From NCBI GenBank assembly GCA_963711465.1, contig CAVQEG010000001.1, positions 1,674,001 through 1,738,000 of the forward strand: a stretch of DNA of 64,000 nucleotides. Reading direction: 5' to 3'. Each line of letters opens with the position of its first letter. The stretch's first letter is position 1. Source of the DNA: CAVQEG01 sp963711465 (GTDB lineage: Bacteria; Bacteroidota; Ignavibacteria; OLB7). The notes under the pieces are model-generated. The model was not told where the DNA came from and made no database searches. It saw only the letters and a list, made by a program, of their open reading frames with translations. A program made the position numbers and the translations under genes. Positions 47,321 to 58,621 of the stretch are shown piece by piece.

Positions 47321-50011
47321 ATGGCATCCAACCGCAGCACCTCCAAGCGTACATCTCCGGCGCGCTCGCAGGCGACCCGCGTCGCGGCCCCCGAGAAGGA
47401 GCTCACCATCCCCGGCGTTCCACACAACTACCAGTCGCTCGTCTTCGGACTCGTGATTGTCGCAGCGCTGCTGATCTTCTTCGCTCCGGTGGTTTTCTCC
47501 AACGGACTCTTCGGTGGCAGTGACTTCCTCTCGTGGCAGAGCTTCCGGCCGTACCTCGACATGATGGCCGACAAAGGCAAGCCGCCGCTGTGGGTGCCCT
47601 ACATCTTCAGCGGCATGCCCGGCATCGGCTCCTATCTGCTGACGGGCGATCGATGGTGGGATCTGACGATGAAGTTGATCTACTCGGCTGAGCACGTCGT
47701 GGGCTTCGTCGATTACCCCGTCATGCGCGTCGTCTTCCACTACATGATCTACGGCGTCGGCATGTACCTGCTGATGCGGGTGAAGAAGACCACGCGCACC
47801 ACCGCGCTGTTCGTCGCCCTTGCCGCCGTGTTCAGCACCTGGATCATCATCTACGTGATGATCGGGCACAACACCAAGATCATGGTGCTGATGACCTTCC
47901 CCTACATCTTCCTCTGCCTCGAGAAGCTGATCGACCGCTTCAGTCTGCTCTACGCCGGCCTGCTGATCATCGCAGTGCACGTGATGTGGGAAGCGAGCCA
48001 CCTGCAGACCGCCTTCTACGGTGCGGCGGCCGTCGGCATCTACCTGCTCTTCGAGCTCATCGCCGCCTTCACCGCCAAGGGTCGCAAGGTCGCCAACGTC
48101 GCGCTGGCCGTCGGCGTGCTCGTCGTCGCGGCGGGCTTCACGTACGCGATGGGACTCGATCGGATCAACGAGGTGGAACGCTACGTGCCGTACTCCACGC
48201 GCGGCGCCGCACCGCTGGTGCCGAATCCGAATGATCAGGTGACCGAATCGGGCGGACATGGATGGGAATACGCGACCAACTGGTCGTTCTCCCCCGAAGA
48301 GATATTCACCTATGTCGTGCCCGCCTATTTCGGATTCGGACACCTCGAATATTCCGGCCCGGAAACCAACAACGAACCCCAGCAGGTGCCGACCTACTGG
48401 GGTCAGATGCAGTTCACCGACGCTGCTCACTACATGGGCATCGCCGTGCTCATCCTCGGCATCTTCGGTGCCTGGATGTACCGCAGGAACCGATTCGTGC
48501 AGGGGCTGCTCGTCGTGGCGGCCTTTGGATTGATTCTGTCATTCGGAAGAACGCTGCCGATCCTCTATCGACTCTTCTACGAATTCTTCCCCGGCTTCAA
48601 CAAGTTCCGAGCGCCAAGCCAGTCCCTTGTGCTCGTCGAATTCGTCTTCCCCATCCTTGCCGGATTCGGGCTCGAGTCGCTCTTCGCCCTCAAACGGTCG
48701 GGGCCGAATCCCAAGGCGGAACGGTCGATGCTTTACGCAGCAATCGGGTTCGGAGTCTTCTTCGCGATCGGCCTGCTCGGCGGTGCGCTGCTGAAGGACA
48801 CCTACCTGCAGGCGGTCGCCAGCTCCGGCAAGGAGATCGGCAAGTACGTCCAGCAGTCGCAGAACCTCGCCGACTTCGTCTACTCCACGATGATCACTGA
48901 CTGGATGTTCTCCGGTGCCTTCGGCCTGGCGGTGATGCTGCTGATGTACTACTACCTCAAGGGGTCGGTGACGTCGACGGTGCTGCAGCTCGCCCTCTTC
49001 GGAATTCTCATCGTCGACCTTTGGCGCATCGACTACCGGCCGATGAATTATCAGCCGGCGGATCAGACGCTGTCGGTCTTCAACCGGACCGACGTCGATC
49101 AGTTCCTCGCAAGCGATACGACCGTACATCGGATGATGAATCTGATGACATCACCGAATTACCCGGCCCACAACCTCGAGCAGCACATCCTCGGATACCA
49201 CGCCGCCAAGCTCCGCAACTACCAGGACATGCTCGATGTGACGGGCAACGGGGACATCCCGACATCGCCGCTGGCGTGGGATCTGCTGAACACGCGCTAT
49301 ATCGTCGGCCCGGCAAAGACCGAGCAGGATCCGCAGTGGCTGCAGACGCCGATCGCCAACGGCACCCTGCGGGAGGCATTCCGCTCGAAACAGACGGGCG
49401 AAATCGTCTACCGCAATACCGCCGCGATGCCACGCGCCTGGTTCGTCAATCGCGTCGATACCTCCGCGCCACTGTCGACGCTCGAGAAGATCCGTGACCA
49501 GGCGTTCGATCCGCGCGAGGTCGCCTTCCTCACCACACCGATTTCCGAAAAAATCGATCCCGTCGGCTACACTCCTGCTCCGCCCGCGCAGGCCGACTCG
49601 CTGGCATCGAACGACTCGACAGCGCCGTCGACCGCCGCTACGGCCGGCTCGGGCTCGGTGGCGGTTACGAAATTCGAACCGCTGGAAATCGACATGGATG
49701 TGAACGCCCCAGGTCCGGGAAATAATTTCCTCGTCGTCAGCGAGGTGAATTATCCGCCGGGCTGGCGCGCGACGATCGATGGCAATCCGACCGATATCAT
49801 CCAGACCAATTACCTGCTGCGCGGCCTGGTCGTTCCCGCCGGTCATCACACGATTCGGATGGAATACGTCGCGCCCGGTTTCAATACCGGAAAGTGGATC
49901 TCCCTCGTCCTCAACCTCCTCGCATTCGGAATCGTAGCCGCCGGCGTGGTCATCGAACGCAGACGGCCCCGCGACGCCAGTGAGGACGAGGCACACGCTG
50001 AACACGCATGA
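47321..50011 (+). CDS. YfhO-family membrane protein (1)
   Basis: 896 residues. A Ser/Arg/Thr-rich cytoplasmic N-terminus is followed by roughly a dozen membrane segments between residues 45 and 580, a periplasmic Pro/Ser/Ala-rich linker (about 750-785), a beta domain with NFLVVSEVNYPPGWRATIDG, and a final membrane helix near 865-885. The layout and the C-terminal VVSEVNYPPGW motif match YfhO proteins, implicated in glycosyl transfer to teichoic acids in Firmicutes and of unknown substrate in FCB bacteria. A paralogue is at 61116-63464. Confidence 0.87.
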   Translation: MASNRSTSKRTSPARSQATRVAAPEKELTIPGVPHNYQSLVFGLVIVAALLIFFAPVVFSNGLFGGSDFLSWQSFRPYLDMMADKGKPPLWVPYIFSGMPGIGSYLLTGDRWWDLTMKLIYSAEHVVGFVDYPVMRVVFHYMIYGVGMYLLMRVKKTTRTTALFVALAAVFSTWIIIYVMIGHNTKIMVLMTFPYIFLCLEKLIDRFSLLYAGLLIIAVHVMWEASHLQTAFYGAAAVGIYLLFELIAAFTAKGRKVANVALAVGVLVVAAGFTYAMGLDRINEVERYVPYSTRGAAPLVPNPNDQVTESGGHGWEYATNWSFSPEEIFTYVVPAYFGFGHLEYSGPETNNEPQQVPTYWGQMQFTDAAHYMGIAVLILGIFGAWMYRRNRFVQGLLVVAAFGLILSFGRTLPILYRLFYEFFPGFNKFRAPSQSLVLVEFVFPILAGFGLESLFALKRSGPNPKAERSMLYAAIGFGVFFAIGLLGGALLKDTYLQAVASSGKEIGKYVQQSQNLADFVYSTMITDWMFSGAFGLAVMLLMYYYLKGSVTSTVLQLALFGILIVDLWRIDYRPMNYQPADQTLSVFNRTDVDQFLASDTTVHRMMNLMTSPNYPAHNLEQHILGYHAAKLRNYQDMLDVTGNGDIPTSPLAWDLLNTRYIVGPAKTEQDPQWLQTPIANGTLREAFRSKQTGEIVYRNTAAMPRAWFVNRVDTSAPLSTLEKIRDQAFDPREVAFLTTPISEKIDPVGYTPAPPAQADSLASNDSTAPSTAATAGSGSVAVTKFEPLEIDMDVNAPGPGNNFLVVSEVNYPPGWRATIDGNPTDIIQTNYLLRGLVVPAGHHTIRMEYVAPGFNTGKWISLVLNLLAFGIVAAGVVIERRRPRDASEDEAHAEHA

Positions 50012-50110
50012 CCCATTGCGGGGGCGGAACGCTCGAACGGCGCTCCGCCCCCGATTCGCCCCGGTCGTGGCACGCCAGCCGTCACCACGAATATCTCCGC
50101 GGATTGCACC

Positions 50111-50929
50111 ATGGCATCACCACGTCGACGCTCCATCCTTCTGGCCATCATCGGCTGCTATGTGGTCGTGTTGTGCGCATTCATCATTCGGGCGGATCCA
50201 AAGCCGGCGGATCTGGTCGGCCACTATTCAGCATCGCAATACCACGTGCCTCCCCAGGTGGCTGTCGAAGCCGATCCGACGCCCGATCGGCCAATTGCAA
50301 TCGACGAGGACGCAAGCTGGATCGCCGTGCGCTCCAGCGATCCCGACTCCGTCTCCGACGTGCTCGGTCTGCAGGACCTCCGGATGGCAAACTGGCAGTC
50401 GGGGATGGAATTCACCGGGTACGATGACGAGAATGCCACTGTATTCGTCACGCCGCCTGTCGACGGCTGGACGCTGATTATCGGCGACAATCTCCCCATC
50501 GTAAGCCAGGCAGACGATCGCTACGCACTCGCCGCCACGCTGCGTGATCTTGCCCGTCGGTTCGACGAGGTTCACTACTTCACGAGTTACGAGGGCGGCG
50601 AAGTCATCGGATGGGTGCGCATTGCCAACGACTCGCTCGTACGCGCATTCGTTCGCGATGACACCGGTATTGAATGGGAGGCCGGCGTACCGACCGAGGC
50701 CGAATCGGTCACCGTCGACGGATTGAAACGGCTCCAGGTCGACGGGACATGGCCCGGCCCCGTCGTCTTCGACCTTGCACGCCAATGGAGCGTCGACCCC
50801 CTGTCGTTCGACAGCACGACCGCCGAACCGGGTGTAGGCCGGATCGGACGTTTGCCCGACCGCGTGTGCGACCGCGATCCGTGGGCAGGGCGGATTGCAG
50901 CAACGACGAATTCCGGTAACGAGCAATGA
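50111..50929 (+). CDS. Conserved protein of unknown function coupled to rlmD
   Basis: 272 residues with an N-terminal membrane anchor or signal (about 8-27, SILLAIIGCYVVVLCAFII) and a globular extracytoplasmic domain. The core (GWTLIIGDNLP, FDEVHYFTSYEGGEVIGWVRI, WSVDP) resembles a widespread family of uncharacterised bacterial proteins that I know only as hypothetical. Its stop overlaps the rlmD start by four bases (ATGA), so the two are translationally coupled. There is no basis for naming a function. Confidence 0.7.
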   Translation: MASPRRRSILLAIIGCYVVVLCAFIIRADPKPADLVGHYSASQYHVPPQVAVEADPTPDRPIAIDEDASWIAVRSSDPDSVSDVLGLQDLRMANWQSGMEFTGYDDENATVFVTPPVDGWTLIIGDNLPIVSQADDRYALAATLRDLARRFDEVHYFTSYEGGEVIGWVRIANDSLVRAFVRDDTGIEWEAGVPTEAESVTVDGLKRLQVDGTWPGPVVFDLARQWSVDPLSFDSTTAEPGVGRIGRLPDRVCDRDPWAGRIAATTNSGNEQ

Positions 50930-52338
50930 CCGAACCGACGACACTGAAGAAGGGACAGGAAGTGGTGCTCACCGCCGACGCCGCCGCGTTTGAAGGAGGA
51001 TGCGTCGCGCGTCACGAGGGCATGGTCGTCTTCGTTTCCGGGTGCGTTCCCGGCGATACCGTGCGCGCGCGCGTCTTCAAGAAGAAAAAGCGATTTGCCT
51101 ATGCGCGCACGCTTGCCGTCCTCGAACCGAGCGCCGACCGAGTCGATGCACCATGCGATTATTTCTCCGACTGCGGCGGATGCAAGTGGCAGAACCTTCG
51201 ATACGACGAACAGCTCCGGTGGAAGCGCCAGCACGTGGTCGATGCGTTCGAACGGATTGCCCGACTGGAGAACACCGAGGTGCGCGGGACGATCGGATGC
51301 GCCGAGGAGTATTACTACCGCAATAAGATGGAATTCTCCTTCGGCACGTCGCGGTGGCTTTCCGATCAGGAGATCGCCAGCCAGGAGGAATTCAACCGGG
51401 AATTCGCGCTCGGACTCCACGTGCCGGGAAGATTCGACAAGGTGCTCGACGTTCACCGCTGCTGGTTGCAGTCGGAGACGAGCAATTCGATCGTCAATGC
51501 GACGCGCGCGTGGGCGCTGGAGCACGATCTGCCGGCGTACGACTTCCGGAGTCATGAGGGACTGCTGCGGAATCTGGTGATACGCACGGCCCGTGCGACG
51601 GGAGAACTGATGGTGATACTCGTCACCAGTGACGACGCCGACGAGGTGATCGACTCGTTCGTGGAAATCGTCCGTGAGACGGTTCCGGCTGTGACGACGA
51701 TCGTGCAGGCGATCAATCGGGGGCGCGCACAGGTGGCGTTCAGCGAGGAGACGAGGATTCTCCATGGTCCGGGAACGATCACCGAACGCATTGCGGGCAA
51801 CGCGTTCAGCATTTCGCCCTTCTCCTTCTTCCAGACGAATTCCCTCCAGGGCGAGGTCCTCTACCGCGAGGCGCTCACCGCTGCGGCAATCGCATCCGAC
51901 GACGAGGTGTGGGATCTCTACTGTGGAGCCGGAACGATCACGCTGGCGGCGGCACGGACGGCCAGACACGTGACGGGGATCGAACTCAACGAAGGTGCGG
52001 TCGCCGACGCGTGGCGCAACGCCCGCACAAACGGGATCGACAACGCCGACTTCATCGCCGGCGATCTGAAGGGCGTGCTCACCGGCGGAGCACCGCCGCC
52101 TCCGCCGCGGACGGTCATCACCGATCCACCTCGGGCGGGAATGCACCAGGACGTCTTACGCCACATCCTCGCAGTCGCACCGGAACGCATCGCGTACGTA
52201 AGCTGCAACCCGACGACCCAGGCCCGCGACTGCGGATTGCTGGCCGACGCCTATGACGTCGAGTATGTGCAGCCGGTCGACATGTTCCCCCAGACCTATC
52301 ACATCGAGACCGTCGCGCGGCTGGTTCGCAGAGTGTAG
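50926..52338 (+). CDS. rlmD: 23S rRNA (uracil-C5)-methyltransferase, RlmD-like
   Basis: 470 residues. An N-terminal TRAM RNA-binding domain (about 10-65) is followed by the iron-sulfur cysteine motif CDYFSDCGGCKWQNLRYDEQ, the SAM-binding region WDLYCGAGTITLAAA, DPPRAGMH, and the catalytic cysteine in YVSCNPTTQARD. The RlmD/RlmCD/TrmA subfamilies are close, so the exact uridine is uncertain; U1939 is likeliest. Confidence 0.9.
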   Translation: MTEPTTLKKGQEVVLTADAAAFEGGCVARHEGMVVFVSGCVPGDTVRARVFKKKKRFAYARTLAVLEPSADRVDAPCDYFSDCGGCKWQNLRYDEQLRWKRQHVVDAFERIARLENTEVRGTIGCAEEYYYRNKMEFSFGTSRWLSDQEIASQEEFNREFALGLHVPGRFDKVLDVHRCWLQSETSNSIVNATRAWALEHDLPAYDFRSHEGLLRNLVIRTARATGELMVILVTSDDADEVIDSFVEIVRETVPAVTTIVQAINRGRAQVAFSEETRILHGPGTITERIAGNAFSISPFSFFQTNSLQGEVLYREALTAAAIASDDEVWDLYCGAGTITLAAARTARHVTGIELNEGAVADAWRNARTNGIDNADFIAGDLKGVLTGGAPPPPPRTVITDPPRAGMHQDVLRHILAVAPERIAYVSCNPTTQARDCGLLADAYDVEYVQPVDMFPQTYHIETVARLVRRV

Positions 52339-52547
52339 ACCAGCATCGGCATCGGACGGCTTACCGGACGGCCACCAGCACGAGATATCCACTATTGCGA
52401 CGGCGGCGGCGCAGTATCGATCGGTCACCGCTGGCACACCATCTGCATCGATGGACGTCGACGGACTCCGGAGAACTGCGTCGGTCCGACGTCGGCGCGG
52501 TTGCATCCGGAGTCACCTGATCAGACGAACATGCACGAGGTGACAGC

Positions 52548-52787
52548 ATGAGTGACAACGCCAACGAATCGCCGAACGAGAGACTCGAACATCCACTGAT
52601 CAAGGTCACGCCGAAGCCGGACATCGCCGGACCGGTCCCGACGCTGCATGCGGGCGAGAATCCTGACCTGAATCCGGACAATCTGCCATTGAATCCCTAC
52701 ATGTGGATCCTCTACCTGCTGGTCGCCGCCGGCGCCGTGGCGCTGCTCTACCTGGTGATCGTGCCGATCTACTTCGCACCGAAGTGA
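52548..52787 (+). CDS. Small single-pass membrane protein
   Basis: 79 residues. A polar N-terminal half (about 1-48, rich in Asn, Pro and Glu) is followed by one membrane helix (about 52-74, WILYLLVAAGAVALLYLVIV). GAGGTGA lies four bases before the ATG, supporting translation. No known family. It lies in the gap between rlmD and katG on the same strand. Confidence 0.6.
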   Translation: MSDNANESPNERLEHPLIKVTPKPDIAGPVPTLHAGENPDLNPDNLPLNPYMWILYLLVAAGAVALLYLVIVPIYFAPK

Positions 52788-52850
52788 TGCCCGCCGTCCG
52801 ACGCCACCGCACGACGATCGCCTCGCGACGCAATCGCTACACAACCACAC

Positions 52851-52881
52851 TTGGGCACCTCTGGGTTGCTCGGTAAATTGA
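52851..52881 (+). promoter_or_regulatory. Promoter of katG
   Basis: TTGG, exactly 19 bases, then TAAATTGA; the -7 box matches TAnnTT at five of six leading positions. The start near 52887 gives a leader of about 115 nt to the GTG at 53003 (or 35 nt to an ATG at 52922). No peroxide-regulator operator could be recognised. Confidence 0.5.
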
Positions 52882-52912
52882 CCTACCAGGCAGCCCTGCC
52901 TTCCCGGAGTGA

Positions 52913-55267
<2,355 letters not shown>

Positions 55268-55294
55268 TCGTTGGAGGAATTTGAATCACAAAGG

Positions 55295-55335
55295 CGTGGG
55301 CGATCCTTCGGAAGGGTCGCCCACGTTTCGTTCTT
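55295..55335 (+). terminator. Intrinsic terminator of katG
   Basis: CGTGGGCGA (55295-55303) pairs with TCGCCCACG (55317-55325), and the interior CCTT/AAGG extends the stem to about 14 bp around a three-base loop. TTTCGTTCTT follows. It begins 28 nt after the katG stop. Confidence 0.85.
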
Positions 55336-55360
55336 GCGGCGACGAAGGCAGCCCCGCGCC

Positions 55361-55435
55361 CTCGTCATCCTGAGCGAAGTCCGCGTCGGGAGCGCAGCGA
55401 CCACAGCGGACATAGCGAAGGATCTCGACGAAGCG
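55361..55435. repeat. CATCCTGAGCGAAG-type hairpin repeat
   Basis: The arms TCGTCATCCTGAGCGAAGTC and, in reverse complement, GCGGACATAGCGAAGGATC match each other at TCGTC, ATCCT and GTCCGC, so the element can fold into one long imperfect hairpin. Intergenic elements containing CATCCTGAGCG...GAAGGATC are known as dispersed repeats in many bacterial genomes. This is the only copy I found in the window. Confidence 0.55.
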
Positions 55436-55568
55436 GCCACCGCGCCCGCAAGGGCAGCGCCCGCGCTTGTTGCGACCTAACGCGCCGACGACGACAGCGC
55501 CCGCCGCGACGACCGGCGCTGCACCCGCCCTCCCCCCGCCTGGCGATCCCCCTTGGCGCTCCTGGCGG
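55436..55568. repeat. GC-rich spacer with CTTGGCG-type repeat
   Basis: Low-complexity GC-rich sequence between the hairpin repeat and the 3' end of the receptor gene. At 55540-55570 GGCGATCCCCCTTGGCG and CTGGCGGTC mirror the repeat upstream of the kynurenine cluster. No gene is supported. Confidence 0.45.
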
Positions 55569-57644
55569 TCAATCGATCAGCGACCAGGTGACCTGCAGCA
55601 CGATCCGCCGCGTGGCGATCGGATACCGGTACATGCTCCAATACTCGCTGCCAAGAATGTTCTCGATCGCCGCACGGAGATATGCGCTGCCAATTCTCGC
55701 CTGCGCGTACGCCGTCAGGTCGGGGTAGAACGTCGTCGCCGGAATTCCATCGTTTACCAACGCGATGTCGTCCGTCTCCGGATCATAGACCGATCCCCGC
55801 ATCGACGTCTGCCACTCCAGCGTAAGCCCCAGCCGCCAGTCGAGATTGTCGTCGAATGACGATGACGCCGCCCACAAATCCCCGGTCGTAGTGAGAAGCG
55901 GAAACCTCCCGTCATCCGCCGGCGCCACCGTCACGATCGTGTGGTTCCGGAACGACAGAATCCACCAGAGCGGCACCTCGACGTCGAGCCCCCCTCCGTA
56001 GATGGAACCAATCCGCGCAGCCGGTGCCACGCCCCTGTCGACCGCCCGGTAGTATCCGTCGAGTCGTACCCGACCGCGCGTAAATCGCCAGTCAATCGAT
56101 GCTTCCGCAAGTGCCCTCGTTGGTATGTCAATCGCCGACTCCACCGAATCGTCCGACGCCGCGGCATCGGTGACGTACACCCTTCCCCCTACCGATGCGC
56201 TAACTGAATCGGTCGGAAGAACCGCCAGCTCTCCCGCAATTGCCGCACTTGAACCGGATCGAAACGGCAGCCCCCCCGCCTCGAATCGTCCTCCTCCGCG
56301 CAGGAGTACCACGCTTCCCAATGGAACCTCGACCAACGCTCCAACGTGTGTGAACAGCGGATCGCGCCCCGTCGCCGACGCGGAGTCCGATTCGAAATGA
56401 CGCGCCTCGAGAATTCCATTGCCGATCAGTCGCGGGCCTCCAAGCGGCAACCGAAACTCCGCGCGCGCACCGAATGTCCCCGTCTGTGACGTCGGTATTG
56501 CCGTGTCCCCGACTTCACGCCGGTCGTTCGTGTAATACAGCGTTCCGTCGATCCGCAATCGTTCCGGCGACACCGCTCCCGCCGTCGAATCGCCTTCGCT
56601 CGATTGAGGCATCCATTGCGCTGCAAGCGTCGCATCATGCCGAACACGCCTCTCGCCGAGAAATGGATCCACCACGTTCTCCCCCAATGGATTGGTCGAA
56701 CTCGTCGACGTCAGTCCACCACTCAGCCCCCGGGTCGAAATCGTGTAGAGCTCGGTAGCCGATATTCCCAGTCCCCCAACCGGATTCCATCGCATCGAGG
56801 CGCGAAGCGTCGTATTCGAAAGATCCTGATTGTCGTACAGCCCGTCGCTGGTGAGGCGGCGGAATCCAATCGTGAGGTTCGTGCGCGAGGTGATGTTCCG
56901 GCTGTAGGTGAGGTCCCCGTCAGCGAGATTGTAGTCGCTCTGTGCGTAGAATATTCTCGCGTAACTGCCACGAACATCAAATTCCGGTTGCACGAAATTC
57001 AGCGCAACGAGCGACGCTCCCGTTCCGAAAACGATCGATTGCACTCCACGCAGAATCTCCAGTCGGGACATGAATTCCATCGGGTAGTCCTCGATGTGAT
57101 ACCCGGTGGCAGTTTCCCCTGGAAGCGGACGTCCGTCGTAGAGCGTGGCGATGGCGCCGGGCGAAGCACCGGCATAGGAAAAACTCCGATATAAGCCGGC
57201 CGAACCCTCCGAGACAGGAAACGCGGGCAATAGCGGCACGAGAACATCGAAGGCGGTGCGGTACCGCATCCAGTCCAGATCGCGATCGGTGACAAGCTCG
57301 ATGCCCGGCCGCACCCGTCGCTCCCCGAGCGATCCCAGCGGCGGCTGCAGCGTGTCGAACGGTCGACCCGACGACGTGGTTGCCGTCCCCACCGAATCCG
57401 ATCCGGGAAACGAAGCAGCTGCCGTATCCAGCGCGAGCGAATCCGGATGGAGGGAATGGTAGTGAAGGGAATCCAGTCGAACTGAATCGGCGGCGTCGGA
57501 ATTACGCACGGATTGCCGGACCGCCGCGCTGTCAGCGGCGGATGACTCCGTCGGCTGCGCGTGGAGATCGGGTGCGACAAACGCAACGACGGCGCAGAGA
57601 ATCATGATGATCCATCCGCGCCGTCGGCCGATTTCCGGATTCAT
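55569..57644 (-). CDS. TonB-dependent-receptor-like outer membrane protein
   Basis: 691 residues. Signal peptide at about 1-29 (ending DLHAQ), then a Ser/Asp-rich linker (30-95), a plug-like domain (about 100-220, with YRSFSYAGASPGAIATLYDGRP and RLEILRGVQSIVFGTGA), and a C-terminal barrel rich in alternating beta strands that ends in VLQVTWSLID. There is no carboxypeptidase-like N-terminal domain and no obvious TonB box, and no SusD partner, so the ligand is unknown. It starts 12 nt after ppa. Confidence 0.8.
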   Translation of the reverse strand: MNPEIGRRRGWIIMILCAVVAFVAPDLHAQPTESSAADSAAVRQSVRNSDAADSVRLDSLHYHSLHPDSLALDTAAASFPGSDSVGTATTSSGRPFDTLQPPLGSLGERRVRPGIELVTDRDLDWMRYRTAFDVLVPLLPAFPVSEGSAGLYRSFSYAGASPGAIATLYDGRPLPGETATGYHIEDYPMEFMSRLEILRGVQSIVFGTGASLVALNFVQPEFDVRGSYARIFYAQSDYNLADGDLTYSRNITSRTNLTIGFRRLTSDGLYDNQDLSNTTLRASMRWNPVGGLGISATELYTISTRGLSGGLTSTSSTNPLGENVVDPFLGERRVRHDATLAAQWMPQSSEGDSTAGAVSPERLRIDGTLYYTNDRREVGDTAIPTSQTGTFGARAEFRLPLGGPRLIGNGILEARHFESDSASATGRDPLFTHVGALVEVPLGSVVLLRGGGRFEAGGLPFRSGSSAAIAGELAVLPTDSVSASVGGRVYVTDAAASDDSVESAIDIPTRALAEASIDWRFTRGRVRLDGYYRAVDRGVAPAARIGSIYGGGLDVEVPLWWILSFRNHTIVTVAPADDGRFPLLTTTGDLWAASSSFDDNLDWRLGLTLEWQTSMRGSVYDPETDDIALVNDGIPATTFYPDLTAYAQARIGSAYLRAAIENILGSEYWSMYRYPIATRRIVLQVTWSLID

Positions 57645-57656
57645 AGGCGGATTGCG

Positions 57657-58214
57657 TCAGCAGGTTGCGTTGGAGGCCGCCGCCAATTCGTTCTCATATC
57701 GATCCATTGAGTCGCGAATCGTCCGAAGCGCGACGTCGCGATCCTCCCACCCCTTCACCTTCGTCGCCTTGCCCTCGAGGTCCTTGTAGACAGAATAGAA
57801 GTATTCGATCTCGACGAGAACGTGCGGCTTGACCTGCTCGAGTGACTGGTAATGCGCGTGACGCTGGTCGTTGACCGCAACGGAGACAATTTTGTCGTCG
57901 ATCTGTCCCGCGTCGATCATCCGCAGCAGTCCGATCGGCCGCACCTCGATCAGGCAACCGGTGAACGTCGGTTCATCGATCAGCACCATGATGTCGAGCG
58001 GATCGCCGTCGGTGAATTTCGTGCTCGGCACGAATCCATACGCCGTCGGATAATGCATGGGTGAAAACAGCACACGGTCGAGCTTGAAACAGTCGTGTGC
58101 CGGGCAATACTCGTACTTGTTTCGCGATCCCTTCGGAATCTCGATGATCGCGTTGATCTCGTCGGGTGGATGATTTCCCGCAGGAATCTGCAGAAATCTC
58201 GATGTATGGAGCAT
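57657..58214 (-). CDS. ppa: Inorganic pyrophosphatase (soluble family I)
   Basis: 185 residues; hydrolyses pyrophosphate. VNAIIEIPKGSRNKYEY-like INAIIEIPKGSRNKYEY, the metal motif DGDPLDIMVLID and MIDAGQIDDKIVSVAVND are diagnostic. The longer frame to 58262 adds 16 residues not typical of the family. No Shine-Dalgarno is apparent. Confidence 0.95.
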   Translation of the reverse strand: MLHTSRFLQIPAGNHPPDEINAIIEIPKGSRNKYEYCPAHDCFKLDRVLFSPMHYPTAYGFVPSTKFTDGDPLDIMVLIDEPTFTGCLIEVRPIGLLRMIDAGQIDDKIVSVAVNDQRHAHYQSLEQVKPHVLVEIEYFYSVYKDLEGKATKVKGWEDRDVALRTIRDSMDRYENELAAASNATC

Positions 58215-58285
58215 TGGTTGGTACTCGTTGATGCCAAGGGGTGCGGGATCGCGGTGCTGCACGCCATCCCGTGAATCGTACTGCG

Positions 58286-58603
58286 CTACTTATGACAAGC
58301 CGCGCCGTCGGCCATGATGACCAGATCGCCGTCCTGCGTTCGACACTCACCGAATCGATCGTCCATGCGGTACTCGTAGTCGAGCGTCAGATTGTACAGA
58401 CCGATGCGCTCCCAGTCGGGCGAAAAGTAGCCGATCTGGTCGGCGATCAACGGCAGCGCCTCGCCCACCATGGCGTCGAGTTCGACACTGGCCCGCACGA
58501 TTTCACCGCTGAATCCCTTGCAGACCAGCAACGAGATTGTCGACGTCGCGTCGACCGCGGCCCCGTTGTTCGAACTCGATGTCATTTGCGATTCACGTGC
58601 CAT
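58286..58603 (-). CDS. Small protein, possibly ubiquitin-like beta-grasp
   Basis: 105 residues. After a Ser-rich N-terminus (1-20) the sequence has an alternating pattern (ISLLVCKGFSGEIVRASVELD, then a helix GEALPLIADQIGYF, then LYNLTLDYEYRMDDRF and DGDLVIMAD) reminiscent of YukD/EsaB-type ubiquitin-like folds. It ends CHK, without a Gly-Gly tail, and no E1/E2 or type VII secretion genes are nearby. The fold is an inference from pattern only. It lies 18 nt downstream of the lipoprotein gene and is probably co-transcribed. Confidence 0.5.
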   Translation of the reverse strand: MARESQMTSSSNNGAAVDATSTISLLVCKGFSGEIVRASVELDAMVGEALPLIADQIGYFSPDWERIGLYNLTLDYEYRMDDRFGECRTQDGDLVIMADGAACHK

Positions 58604-58621
58604 GCGCGTTTGCCCAAGTGG

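Noticed and set aside
58286..58603. A bacterial ubiquitin-conjugation operon
   Set aside because: The small protein has no Gly-Gly terminus and no E1, E2 or JAB-protease genes are nearby.
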